A stretch of DNA of 64,000 bases, taken from positions 62,001-126,000 of the forward strand of contig JALRME010000034.1 of assembly GCA_026120035.1 (NCBI GenBank), read 5' to 3'. The first letter of the stretch is position 1; the number at the start of each line of letters is the position of its first letter. The translations under genes were made by a program, and so were the position numbers. The notes below the pieces were generated by a model. The model did no database searches and was not told the DNA's origin. It saw nothing but the letters and a program-made list of their open reading frames with translations. Shown piece by piece: positions 34,228 to 46,535 of this stretch. Source of the DNA: Coleophoma eucalyptorum (Eukaryota > Ascomycota > Leotiomycetes > Helotiales > Dermateaceae).

Positions 34228-36275
34228 CAGCGAGGTAAGAATGATTGTAGCACGCCAATAATTAGTTATGTCATATCTTCTTATGCGTTCTTCCTGTCAC
34301 TATTGTCTAGACAAATGTGTCTCTACACTTGCTGGTATTACTAAACGTTCGTTTCACTTTTGTTTGTTTTTTGGATACAAATTATTCAATAGGATCAATA
34401 GACAGTCACAGCTGCTTTTCGACATACGCCAAAGAAAATACGAGTTGAGGTTGGGGCATGACATAGGCCATCGGTCTTAGATGCGGGCTTCATGGTGAAT
34501 TTTAAAAGTTCTTAGCAACGCATCGGATCCGGATGAATAAAGTCACACTGAGCTTTCTCAAACCAGGACCGAGTCAGTTGCTATCCTCCATTTGACACCG
34601 GTGAGGAAGCTGACGGCTTCTTTAGGTATACCGTAGTCACGTGAAATAAAAGATGTCGCCACTTATGGCCCTCAACCCGGGCTCGGGAGAACCCTCCTGA
34701 AAATGAATGATCAAGACGGAATTTGAGCATGTGTAGTGGTAGTGATTTTCATGGAGACCGATGGTGACAAACGTGTTTGCTTGAAAAGTCTGGCTCTATA
34801 GCACTTGTGAGACTCTTCTCGCACTGTCTTTTCCATCGATCAATACTAGGGCATGAGAGGTTTTATTAGTGACCTGGAAGTCCTCTACTATGAATGCAAA
34901 CATAATATGCAAACATTACTGCCATATGCAAGTAATGGTTTCACGGCCCCGCTTGGGACAACCGAAAGGACCATTTACATACTCATAGCTATGCGTATGG
35001 AATCAAGCTTGGCACTGCTTACTATAACGGAGAATATCCCTGGTAGCTGCCTCGCCTCTTAGCTAAGCTGACTAACCTTCGTATCGTATCTGTACTCGTG
35101 CCGTGACTGTGGAGTAAATCTTGCAGCATTTTAGTCCCTTGAAATCTCGTCTCGGCGTGCAAATCTAAAGGGAGTGAATATCCATCTAAGCATTAGACAC
35201 CAAGCATTAGATCATAATCGAAATAACAGACGCGTGCAAACCATGGCTGGAGTACGAGTGAACAATCTGATATTTATAGTCTCACAAGTTATATCAATGC
35301 GAAGTGTTAATCAGAGTAATCCCTACAGAGCAGCTCCTCTCATGTCGAGTCTTTTTCTAAGGATACTCATAAGTGTAGCTTGTATTTCAATACGATTTAT
35401 TCACTTGTTTTATCTCACTCAACAAGATGATTTGTTTCGCTGAAACGGCCGCAGACTTTATAGCATCATGCTCTATTGAGAACCCCAGCTTGTACCGTCC
35501 AAGGTTTGCAGCAGCAGTATAGTTTTAATAAATCTATACGTTAACATCTCATAATTAATATCACGTCTAGTCATAGTATTGCTGAGATAAAAATATCCAA
35601 GTAGGCTATTGCAGCTTGAGCGCCATCAAATTTACCGTTCAGCTTCTTTCGTTCCACGCCGTGGCCTGATCAGTTAACACTCTAACCTGAGATGGGTGCC
35701 GAGCCCTGAGTATGTTATTATAGGGTAGTCTATCTGGACTGATCTAGGATTGTCAACTTGAAGCTTTTAGAGACTGACAAGATATTAAAAAAAGGCCCGA
35801 AAAGTGCCTAGATGCGCTCGCCAGCACTGCCACTCATCCTACGGCCGTTTGTGCTCCACAGCTACAAGCGAGAGCTGTCAAGTGTGGCGGCTTTGGTTAG
35901 CCGCGCTTATCTTGGCAGTTTCGTTTGACGTTATGTTCGTATTGTGCGGAAACTGCTGACCTCTAAGGTTATTCTATGTCATAGTGAGTAGATGGGAAAG
36001 AGATTTCATTGCAGAGTGAATTGCTGAGTCGAAATCTAAAGAAAGAACACTAGGGTTTATTGGGCTGAGCATGAGATGGCTCAGCTTCTTCCTGATAGCC
36101 GACGAGCATTGTGGTAGATTTGGTTGGGAATATAGATTTGCTCTTGCGGGTCATGGTGGAAAGATAAAAGGATTCTTCTCCCTCTGGATTGTTTCAGCAA
36201 CAAAACAGCAGACATCAACTACTTTACAATCTCACCAGAAGACACCAGCTTAGCAAGTCCCAAATTTAATCCAAC
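34228..36275. other. 2-kb intergenic region
   Basis: Lies between the ankyrin NLR and the small secreted protein gene. Short open frames (for example 34268-34480, 34853-35062, 35174-35443) have no recognisable features or splice logic. The composition is AT-rich. No terminal repeats or transposase fragments were found by eye. Confidence 0.4.
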
Positions 36276-36686
36276 ATGAAAGTCTCTACCATCTTCGCCA
36301 CTGTTTCCGCCTTGGCCATTAGTGCCTCTGGGGCTACTCTTCCCAAGCGCCAGGGCCAGAGCCCCGCCACATTCGACCTCTACGGCGGCTTCAATTGCGA
36401 GGCCCCTTCTCTCGGCCATTTCGAAATGTCCACCCAGACCAGCGCTTGCATAGGCTTCTACCGCAACGAAACGGTCCAGGCTATCAATGTTGATTATATC
36501 TACGATCGATGCATCTGTGAGTCGCTTGGAATGCTATCTAAATAGCTTTAGGTACTAACTACTACTTTAGTCGAGGTCTTCAAGGAAGCTGATTGCTCCG
36601 ATACTCCCACCGTCCTTGGCACTGGTGGTTGTTATTCGGATGCTGCTGGCTTGCAAGCCTCCAGACTTATATGCAACGCCAGCTGA
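36276..36686 (+). CDS. small secreted cysteine-rich protein
   Basis: Exons 36276-36516 and 36571-36686 give 118 residues; the 54-bp intron has a TACTAAC branch point. The first 19-20 residues (MKVSTIFATVSALAISASGA) are a clear signal peptide. TLPKR then ends in a dibasic Kex2-type site, so the mature form would begin near residue 26 with QGQSPATFDLYGGF. The mature part has six Cys (in FNCE, SACI, DRCI, ADCS, GGCY, LICN), enough for three disulfides, and N-glycosylation sequons NET and NAS. Such proteins act outside the cell as effectors, antimicrobial peptides or signals. I cannot place it in a named family. It lies between two NLR genes. Confidence 0.82.
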
Positions 36687-37827
36687 ACAACACTATATTC
36701 ATGGATTTAATCTGGGACTATGCATGGATTCGCAGGTGAAGGACCGGTGGTGGAGGTAGAGTTGAGAAATAAAAGTCTTACTTGTGCTACATTTGCTCCC
36801 TTCCTCTCTAGTGACGTGCCCCCTAAACATAGTAACGCCTATTTGTGCTTGCTAAGAAAGATATCTTAGATTCTTTGATTTGAAAAATCCTAAAATACAT
36901 GTACACCTCAACAGATCTTAAGTTATATGCCATGACCACACCCCGATACCCAAAACCCCTCCTATTATAAAACCGCATTCGCATTGTCATCCTCACACCT
37001 GATTTGCAAAGAATCTCCTTGAATAGCGTAATAGAATTCCTCTATCGCAGCCCTACTGCTAAGCTCATACTACTCTAATACTTTATAACAGGGTTTTATC
37101 TGAGCTTTATGGCGTTACCTCTAGAGAAGAGACCGTTATTAGCCTTGTGGCTGCTATGACAGGTAAACTCAAGTAAGGTTACTACACGGATTAGTACCTT
37201 GGCTCACAATATTAGTTCAGTGTGAAATAGCCCCGCGTATCCCATAATAATTAAGTTATAATTTCATTTTAGAGGCTTAAGCATAAAGGCCAACCTTGGT
37301 TGAAGGAACCGTGGTGCCTCGTGCTCCATATCTGGCTTATTGATATCTTTAATGCGTGGTGTTAGTCCAATCATGCAACTCGTAAAAGGAGTCGGCATCG
37401 AAACCATCACCTCACATTTCCCAAAACCTCCATACCAGAGATTGTTAAACGTACTGCTATGTGCCAGCTACGCCAGCTTGTACTCTGCCTACTACGCTCA
37501 AGCTAGACCTCCGGAAACCCATCACCTACAAGTTGGTACCTGAAGCTGATGCAAATATCATTAGCTAAGCAGCATACCTGATGGTAGCAACAAAACACTA
37601 CCAATCACTATAATAGGATCAGAGTTAAAATTTTCAAATTCTTATTAAGCACTACTTGAGGCTCGATACTCGAGACGCCTATTCTAAACGGAGAATCAAT
37701 ACACTAGCAGAAAGCTTATTAATACTGTACTTCTTGGAAATTACTAGAAGGCAATTGGCAATTCCGAAACAGTATATAAGTAGATGGTTCCCTGGGACCC
37801 TCCAAGAATTAAAGATTTTTTCTTCTT
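36687..37827. other. AT-rich intergenic region, possibly decayed sequence
   Basis: A 1.14-kb AT- and TA-rich stretch between the secreted protein gene and the 3' end of the HNWD gene. Composition suggests old RIP-type decay, but I find no inverted repeats or readable protein. Confidence 0.35.
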
Positions 37828-40800
37828 CTACATAACAAGCTTTGTTCCTTCTTTAAAGCGAAAGAGGGAAATCCTCCCGGACGAATGCCCTATGACAAGA
37901 CTTCTATTCCTAGTAGCTGAGCAACTTTCTCGGTAATCAGGAGGCAGCCAAAGAATATTTATATCGCCTTCTATTATCCAATAATTAGATACTTGGAAGA
38001 GTGGCAACAGCTGACCAACAGGTGAGAAGGCGACCGAATCGACCGAGCCACTGTGGCCCTCGAGCGTCTGCAGCAGTGCTCCCGTAGCCGTGTCCCAGAG
38101 CTGCACCGTCTTATCGTAAGATCCAGAGACGACCTGCTTGCCGTCGGGTGAGAAGGCCACCGATGTGACCGAGTGACTGTGGCCCTTGAGCGTCTGCAGC
38201 AGTGCTCCCGTATCCGTATCCCAGAGCCGCACCGTCTCATCGTGAGATCCAAAGACGACCTGCTTGCCGTCAGGTGAGAAGGCCACCGAAGTGACCGAGT
38301 GACTGTGGCCCTTGAGCGGCTGCAGCAGTGCTCCCGTAGCCGTGTCCCAGAGCCGCACCGTCTTATCGTCAGATCCAGAGACGACCTGCTTGCCGCTGGG
38401 CGAGAAGGCCACCGAAGTGACCCGGGCGCTGTGGCCCTTGAGCGGCTGCAGCAGTGCTCCCGTAGCCGTGTCCCAGAGCTGCACCGTCGTATCGTAAGAT
38501 CCAGAGACGACCTGCTTGCCGTTGGGCGAGAAGGCCACCGAAGTGACCCGGGCGCTGTGGCCCTCGAGCGTCTGCAGCAGTGCTCCCGTAGCCGTGTCCC
38601 AGAGCCGCACCGTCTTATCGTGAGATCCAGAGACGACCTGCTTGCCGTCGGGCGAGAAGGCCACCGAAGTGACCGAGTGACTGTGGCCCTTGAGCGCCTG
38701 CAGCAGTGCTCCCGTAGCCGTGTCCCAGAGCCGCACCGTCTTATCGTCAGATCCAAAGACGACCTGCTTGCCGTCGGGTGAGAAGGCCACCGAAATGACC
38801 GATTCACTGTGACCCTCGAGCGTCTGTAGTGCCGCGTTCCAGTGTGCTTGTACTTTTGGTTTCAGCTGAATCCAATCTGGGATTAAATTCTCGAACTGTC
38901 TTCGAATAGTGCTATTTCTTGGTGCAAAGACAAGCGCTGAGCAGTATAGCTGTAGTGGTGACTGTTCAATTGCGGTTCGGTTATATAAGGCGAATCGCTT
39001 TGCATCATAGATAAATGTATGTAAATTAGGACTTTTTTCAGCCTAAGAACAAGTGAGTTAAACTCCTATACACAATAGACATATAGCTTACCGGAAAGAA
39101 TTCCTCTAAGGACAATATTGCTTGAATCCCTTCGGATGTCTTGCCCATCCACCCGAGTGCCTCAAGCCAGTGGAGTAGATGATGTTGCAGAAACCGGTAG
39201 GTTTCCTCGTTACTATCAGCCTGAGGGCCACCCCTTTGCAGGTGCTGGACCCAGTAAAGGCATGCATATTGAACTTCAGGCGGAATGCATCTGTTAATCC
39301 GACTGATTTCAACCTCGCTGGCTTGACTACCAGGAGCATGCATTTCGCAAATGTCCTTCTTGAGAGTCTTAGATATTAGCTCTATGCAGCTAGCAGCTAA
39401 TTTCTGGTGTGCCTCTTTCTCATCCACCCAGAAATCTCCACATCGATCTTTTTTTAGGAGGAAGTCACGAAATGAAGGGTGATGAAGGCGGAGCTGCTGG
39501 TTCTGGTCCTTCGGAATATCTATAATGGCGTGAAGATCCTTAATTGCGACACCAACTGACTCTTCATTAAGGATTGTGCTTATGGAATTGACAGAGAGGG
39601 GGGATAAGAGAATAGCAATACTTCCAAGAATACTCCTCAATAAAGTATATAGCTCCTGCTTGAACTTCTTGCTATAGTTTTGTGGGATGGAACTTTGCAG
39701 GACCGAAGTATAGAGGTGGTTTAGATGCCCCTCTGGTGAATCTGCGTCAATTTCGCCAGCCAGAATCGCGGCAATTCGTTTTTTCGCAAGCGGTCCTCCC
39801 CCAATGAATCGGCATGCGGTCGCAGCCCAGATGAAGAGGCCGCTTGCTTTCTGAACAAGATCGGCTATAACATCTAGACCTAGCCAATCATCTGGGAAAT
39901 AATTCTCTCGCCCGATGAGCTGGAGCTTGTATGTAAGGAAAACGGAGATGTCATGGTTGATAACCAATGTCGATATATTGTGAAGAACAATATGCCTGTG
40001 TTTGTCCTCTGATATCTGATCAAAGCGATGCCTAATTGGAGTCTCTGGTCTGCTAGTCAAAAATACTCGCAGGCGAACCTTCTTCAGTTGTTGAGCTTCA
40101 ACCAATAGTTGCAAGATAAGTGCTATATCTGTATCACCTTCGCATTCGTCCATAGCATCAATTACGAACACAAAGGAAAAAGGGCGGTAGCCTCTGTCGA
40201 GTTTGGAAAGTGGACCAAGAATTAGTTGCCGCCACTGATTGGCATACGACTGAGTCACTATGGTTTTGTTGTCCTTCATTGCATCATAAATACAACGTTT
40301 CAGATATTGAGATTCCTCGGAGAGTTGAGCCGCGATAGTAGTAAAGAATTTGCGCGCATGACTAATGTCTCCACCACCTTTGGAGAAGAAGAAGCTGGCA
40401 CCAAGACGACCTTGTTGAAAGCATTTTTGGGCAATGGTGCGGGCAATCGTGGATTTTCCTGTGCCAGCTAGTCCATTGAGCCAGAAAATGGTACGTTTGT
40501 CGCTTCCGTTTATCCAGTCGAGTATTTGTTGTTGCAAGTCTACGCGGGTATCAGGGAGACAAGTTGGCTCGTGCTGCCATTTCGCTGTATTAAAGGGTGC
40601 ATCAGCGGCGTATGGTAAGTTTTTAAGCAGTTCATCCATGTCTAGAGCGCTTATTAGAATAATTACTTGATATATCCCCAACTATAGTAGTTGGCAAAAT
40701 TGTAACCAAGACGCCATACAAGCATTGCACTCAAGTAGCATATAGCACTCAGTATTAGAAAACACTTACCAGGTACGCGGTTTTCGATTGCTCGATTGAG

Positions 40801-41520
40801 CCGAGAGCGCGCCATCTTCTCACCTTCGCCATAGTCAAGCAGCATGGACACGTTGAAAATACCAAGTAGACAGTATACCTTGTCTTCCTCTTCCCTGGTG
40901 TACCGCCGCTCCACCCAGCTAAATATATCTTCTGGAGTAAAGCTAGACAAGGAACGCCCTCGAAAGACCGCTATTGGAATACCCGTTATTTCAGCGATCC
41001 GCTGCTCGAGCGAACTCTTATCGCCGAGCCGCACACCGTCTCGTGTGTAAAACTCGACTATCTCTGGAGCAAGGAGCTCTTGTAGTGTCCAGCCCCGAGA
41101 GAACCATTCGCTCTTTAACAGCGCAGACTCCTTTGCTGAACCTAATGACTGATCACTTCGATCGCCAACATATCCATCTGCTAGATAGACATAGCATTTG
41201 ACAGCCTTCTGGTACCACCGAAACATGGAGTATATAGCTACGCTAAGCTCGTTCTGATCCGACTTATCGATACAGCAAGTATCTACCCAGAAGTAGTGTA
41301 GGCCGTCAGCCTTTGCTTGTGCGCTGCAGAATTGTAGTTTCTTGAAGCCAGATTTCGATCTGTCGCAAACCCCTTCGGCAATCTCCTTGAACGTGATCTC
41401 ATCATCTTCGTGTGTACTCCATCTGTGAGATAAAATAGCATATGGGGGTATGCTATCTTTCGCGAACCGCTCTTGGGTAAAGCGGCCGTCATCGGTAACG
41501 GCTAGAAGACGCATGGCCAT
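37828..41520 (-). CDS. HNWD-class NLR: HET - NACHT - WD40 repeats
   Basis: Three exons on the minus strand, 41520-40770, 40641-39092 and 39042-37828, give 1,171 residues. The HET domain (1-250) shows PPYAILSHRWS, LHYFWVDTCCIDKSDQNELS and FSRGWTLQELLAP. Intron 1 (128 bp) joins it to DMDELLKNLPYAADAPFN, the usual linker. The NACHT domain has Walker A GLAGTGKS (307-314) and Walker B FVFVIDAMDE (408-416). LHHPSFRDFLL and the SPLQLYCSALVFAP block precede the WD40 part. From about residue 839 there are six full and one partial 42-residue WD repeats, nearly identical. This is the layout of the Podospora anserina het-d/het-e/het-r family, which controls vegetative incompatibility: WD repeats sense a partner, NACHT oligomerises, HET kills. 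The gene looks intact. The C-terminal end after the partial repeat (DINILWLPPDYRESC...) is common in the family. Confidence 0.95.
38005..38829 (-). repeat. WD40 repeat array, 126-bp units, six full plus one partial
   Basis: The core unit is GHSxxVTSVAFSPDGKQVV then xGSxDxTVxLWDTATGALLQ. Period is exactly 126 bp. Differences are confined to a few codons: after GHS (ES, HS, AR, GS), F/S before GS, D/H/Y after GS, K/T/E before TV, and R/Q before LWD. Confidence 0.95.
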
Positions 41521-43690
41521 CGCTGGCTAGAGGGATGTACTGTTGCATGCAGCATGGGAGACTGCGCGAAATTCAAAGGCAAGCTCGGCGGAAGAAGGAT
41601 CGTAAGAGACAAGGATCTCAGTAGTTATGGAGCCGTCGAGTTACCATAGACGTAGAGTGAGGTGAATATTGGAAGAGGATGTGGAGTTGAGGCTGGCGCC
41701 CTCAGCTGAGTGGCAGCCTCATGGTATGGTGTTGTCGTGCATCATCACTTCATGTGCGCCAGACCAACCAATCGCAGCCACCCAGCCATTTCGGAGGATT
41801 TTGGCAGCTTTCTGGCTATTTCAACCCAGCCATACATCATCTTTCTATACTTCTTGTAGTGCGATAGAATGCACATCCGCATACAGACCATACCACTGAA
41901 CAATGCAAAAGTGGGTGATGTATCAAGGAGATTAGAAAATGGCTATCGGTGACGCCTGTCATAATTAGCAAAATGGTCATCGATCGGTACAGCGGCATCC
42001 TACGGTTGCGTACGATTTAGCAGCTCGAGGTAGAGCGAAAGCAGGTAGGTAGCAGCTATAGAAGGTACACACGATTGTTTCGGCACGCAGGGATGGACAT
42101 TACCTTGGGCACCAGTAATAATGTGACCCAAAAGATCCGATGAATCAAATTCTCTTTCTAAGATCCATATATCTACTGCTGCAGACCATCTTCCGGCTTT
42201 GGAAGAATGTTTGATCCCAGGCTTCAAAGGTATTTATTCAAGGGGGGTTTTCGCCGCAGGCAGGAGTTCAGAAGTGGTCCCACGATTAGAGTCGAGTACA
42301 GATTGAAAGGCGGCGAGACCCCTCTACATCAAGGAGGCTAGAAAATGGCTAACGTACGTTGCAAGCGAGTGGGACATATAAGTGAGTAGGACACTTGAAC
42401 ATAGCCCAAAAATTGCGATTTCTGTAATGTTATCTTCCGACAATAACTTTAAAGCTCGGATAACGTTGGAATGGTGTTACTGAATGTTGGTCATGTGATG
42501 GTAGCACGTGAGTAAATGCGCAGGAGGGTCATCTTTCATACTCGCACTTACTTAGAAGAATTGAACATCATCTACAACAACGCTTACGCTGTGATTGAAG
42601 CTTATGATACTATTGCAAGATCTTCCCGCTGTTAATTAATACCACCAGTGATTTATTTTCTAGTTAATAGGACCTTTGCACTGTAGTCCCAAAATTTAAG
42701 TATGGGCTGATATTCTTCAAGTTACACGCAGTCTCGGTACTTCCCACGGAACGATGCCGGAGATATGAATATGCTGTGAAATATCGACAATTTAGGAGGT
42801 GTACCCTTCAGCGTTTCTAGTAGGATGCTTATAAGAACCCTATACTATGGTTTTTATACTATTCATTGTTCTGTATGAGTATGAGCCTAGTGGGAGGTAC
42901 ACTGTATTTCTTCACGCGTCTAAGATTAATTGCGTCTTCATATGTGCAAGTTAGATTAAATTTTATATCTTTTTAAATAGACGTATCTCCTGTGTTTCTT
43001 TAGAAATCCACAATCCTAATCTAGTATTCTAGAATGCGGATAACTGTTTATATACGTTAACGGCATGTAGACTTCGTAATAATATCATAGACATTAATTA
43101 CGGGGTATACGGTGTTGTAGGTGGTTCTTATTCTTGCTAATAGCTGCGAGGTTGAAAGGAGGATATACCCCTCCTCGCGATCTTAGTCTCGTGACCAATC
43201 ATGTGATACAATCACATGACCAATATTAAAAACTACCATTCCGACAATAATCTTCGATTAAACCGTAAATTATGCATAGGGATGTCAGATGGTAAGTACC
43301 TTATACGAGATTTCTATTTACTCGGATCAAAGTTGGGGAGCTCATAGAACTAGCGTCTTGGGGTTGTGATCAGCATACTTCGGAGTCTGGGAACATACGA
43401 AAGTCCGATCAAATATCTTGGCATATCTTATTTTGCCCTATTCTTGGTCATGATTGCATAGTTAATTCAGGAATAATAAGATGCTAGACATTCGAGTTGC
43501 TGCCAGGAGCTCTACAGTAATCTCACAAGTAGTATGAACCCTACACATACAAATGGTTGTAGTATAAATCGCTTGCTGTTGCAACTATCTGGTCTTCTTG
43601 ATGCCATCCTTCTATCTCATCTCACCGTTTATTTCAAGTAAAAAGTCACGATCAAAACGAATCCAGCTTGCCTAGCTTTTCTTACAAACA
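41521..43690. other. 2.2-kb intergenic region
   Basis: No gene is recognised. An imperfect 25-bp direct repeat with the core AGAAAATGGCTA occurs at 41921-41945 and 42326-42351. The part after 42,900 is AT-rich. Confidence 0.4.
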
Positions 43691-44282
43691 ATATATCTAA
43701 CACAACAAATCTGCGGGATACTCTTCCTCCTCGCCTCACCTATAAATGCAGGGGCTCTACCAACCACTAAGTCCTTAAACTACCGCTACGTGGCTGAAAA
43801 TACGAATGAAATTAAATGGTTTGATGCAGGTGGAAAGAGAACCGATATCACTCAAACCGATGCAGAATACCAATATGAGTTTGAAGTGTAAGTACAGTTC
43901 AACAGGAACTCATAAACCGAGTAGAGAAATCTCAAATACCTCAACATATACTATTAAAAACAAATCTAATTCCAAGCTGGGTCTTCATAGTGTTCATGCC
44001 GCAGATACTGCAGGCGCAGCCCACGTAACAGAGGCTTTTCGCTCGTACTACCAGGTTTATACCTTTCACCATGAAGCATTAGCAGGGTGGAATGTTTCTG
44101 CGGCACCTTTTGTAAGACTCTTCTCATCATGTTCATGTTGGTCGACTTCATAACTAATCAAAAAAATCTTCTAGTCTATCTATACACCTAATCCCGATGT
44201 GTATGCACCTATGTCACCAGCCAGACATGTCTGGACTTCGTTCACTGGGTTTAACAATTCCTTTGAGAGCCAAGGATATTAG
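43691..44282 (+). pseudogene. decayed gene for a secreted protein of unknown family
   Basis: Three exon-like blocks connect with consistent phase: 43691-43887, 43991-44111 and 44175-44282. They are joined by GTAAGT...CATAG and GTAAGA...TAACTAATC...CTAG introns. The first block codes for a hydrophobic signal-like segment (CGILFLLASPINAGA) and then LPTTKSLNYRYVAENTNEIK. The second includes FRSYYQVYTFHHEALAGWN. The third includes PDVYAPMSPARHVWTSFTGF and meets TAG at 44280. Beyond it, coding-like text (for example RLDQYGAILTPLARLVWDNS, 44366 on) continues in other frames with stops. No ATG is found where the signal peptide should start; ATA stands at 43691. The missing start and the stops suggest a dead gene. 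I do not recognise the family. Confidence 0.45.
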
Positions 44283-44856
44283 AATGTCACAGCATCTGTA
44301 GGTTAACAAAGGACGATACTTAGTGACTATCAAGAGAAATGCCGAATCTTCACAAGCATATATTTGTCCGCCTTGACCAATACGGGGCCATTCTCACGCC
44401 TCTAGCGCGTCTTGTGTGGGATAACAGCACCTCGGCATTTACGGACATCGATGTCCCAACCAACGATTCCCATATATATGCAGAAGGTCAACGGAAAAGT
44501 CGTTTCGACTGTATATTTGTATTGTTTTTTACTAAAACTCTAAATATAAAAAAGATGTTCTTTGCAACGATTCTGGGTTCAATAGAGAGGAGAATTGAGG
44601 TATTGACATTGTAGAATGAAAGTGAAGACGGCCTGGAAGGTCTATCGCGTAATCGCATGACCCCTTTATTTCAACAACAGAAACTCAACGAGCGATATGA
44701 AAAAAAATAGTTAGGTCTAGAAATAACAGTAGCATAATGTGAATTCAGTGGGGAGAAACTCCAGTGAAGTTTCTTAAGAATTGAATTTACGGTTCCCCCG
44801 GATCAATCCAGAAGTCCCGACTTCCCCTGAAGCTCCGCCGTCTTCACGGAGTTATC
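44283..44856. other. intergenic with residual coding-like sequence
   Basis: The first 250 bp hold out-of-frame fragments that look like the C-terminal part of the preceding relic. The rest is the 3' flank of the esterase gene, with a small GC-rich patch before its stop. Confidence 0.4.
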
Positions 44857-46535
44857 TCACTGACACGACCAGCAGTCAAGTGTAACAGTGGCATTAACAC
44901 AAGACTCTTGCAGAATGGCCTTATGAGGATAAGGGCATATCACCTGTTGCATTGTAGCGTTTGTAGGTAATGTAACTGTGACTGGGCTAGCATCTGGAGC
45001 TGTTCCATTTTCTACCCATGAACGCAATTGATCGAAGAGGTCAACAGGTTGGCCCCCGTTGCCGCCCCAACAGTGCCCAAGTCCAGGTACTCGGTAATAA
45101 CGGTAAAAGCCAGTGACATTGGCCAAAACTTCTGAGACTTCTTCAAAATAGTGGAGAGTGCTATTAGGCGTGATTGACGGATCGGCCTTTGTGTTAAATC
45201 AGTACAAGATCATTCATGGATTTTGATAAGGACAGGAGGTGAAATTCAATCACTTACAAGACCATGATACGTGATCATCTTACCGCCATTATTCTGGAAT
45301 TCAGAGATGCGAGGGTTCGAGGCTTCAACTGACGAAGCAAAGACAGTGCTCAGTGCTTGAAACAACTCGTCATATTGAGTATGGTTGATTGATGTGAGGT
45401 TTGCGGTAGGGTCTCTAAGGACATAATAGAGGTAATAGAATGCCAATGTTCCGAGGTCGGTAGCAGCACATGTTCCATTGCTATCGCAAGTCGTTGCAGC
45501 AATCGCAGATAAGTCAGACCCTATTTCAAAGCCATACCAGAGAAAGTCGCCGTTAGAATATGTGGGTCCAGTCCAGGAGGCCTCAGTAACGGAAGCAGCA
45601 GCGGTGCTTATCTCCATAGATAGACCAGTGTCTGAACAATTAAAGACAGTTCCAATATAATCAGAAGCTTTAAAGGTAGCTCGGCATGCCTCGGGGTTTG
45701 CAATAAGCCCGTCTTGGACACCATCAAGACTATCACACTTGGCAATAGCAAGCGATGTAAGCTCGTTCAGCTCACAGGCACATGGATACTGTTGGGTACT
45801 TTCCATAAAGAAGGCAGGCCAAACAGAAGTTATAGCTAACTCAGCCCAGTATAATCCAGGTGCTGCGGCAATTATACCATCATACGCATCTGGGAACCGT
45901 TGAGCTAGTATACTGGCCTGTCTGCCACCATTTGAACAGGCATTCCAGTAGGAGTAGGATGGAGGCGTCCCGAAGTAATTCTTGACCACCTGTTTAGAAA
46001 TGATTGCCTATAGATGTTAGTGTTGACCAGCAACTGATAAGTTTGAAACAAATCTTACTAAGTCATTCAGAGATCTTTGCCCAAAGTTATCTAGATCGAC
46101 AAGGTTCAGATTTCCTGCACTAACAAGAGCCCAATTAACCGGGTTGAATGCACTGCCTAGGCCAGCGTCCGTCGAAGCAGTCGTATATCCGTCATGGATT
46201 GCACCAGCCATGCCTGCATAAGACAAGGCAAATCTACCAGCTACCCAACCTCCGCCTCCAATCGACTGCAACCTGCCATTCCAGTTGTCCGTAGGCAGCC
46301 ATACCTCAGCGTTAATTGAATCGTTCTGGTTTGGATGCGTGTATGTCACTGTGACATTGCAGAATGTAGCGTTTTGTACGTTTACTGCAGGCTGTGAATA
46401 CCGCCAACCCTCTGGAATGTCGTAGTTATACCCGGTGACAATTTCGGCACTCACCGAGAGGATATCTGCACCGAAGAGTGAAAGTGTCGAAAAACTGGCA
46501 GGGATACAGCTCTGAATTGGGGCTAATGAAACCAT
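44857..46535 (-). CDS. tannase/feruloyl esterase family protein
   Basis: Three exons on the minus strand, 46535-46059, 46007-45258 and 45186-44857, give 518 residues. The protein is an alpha/beta hydrolase of the tannase family, cleaving ester bonds of tannins or feruloylated polysaccharides. The CS-D-HC signature is complete: nucleophile Ser184 with Cys183 in NACSNGGRQ, Asp411 in HGLADPSIT (across intron 2), and His447 with Cys448 in VPGLGHCWGG. GGGGWVAGRFALSYAGMAGA (oxyanion region), DAYDGIIAAAPG and CDSLDGVQDGLIANP (the calcium-binding loop) are all present. Many N-glycosylation sequons fit an extracellular protein, but the start MVSLAPIQSCIPASF shows no clear signal peptide. A leader exon may be missed, or export may be lacking. 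Confidence 0.93.

Noticed and set aside
38299..38781. Plus-strand 160-codon frame with repeats (ALERLQQCSRSRVPEPHRL)
   Set aside because: It is the antisense of the WD40 repeats; periodic DNA keeps all frames open.
37974..38807. Minus-strand Arg/Ser-rich frame overlapping the WD40 repeats
   Set aside because: Same repeat array read in the wrong frame.
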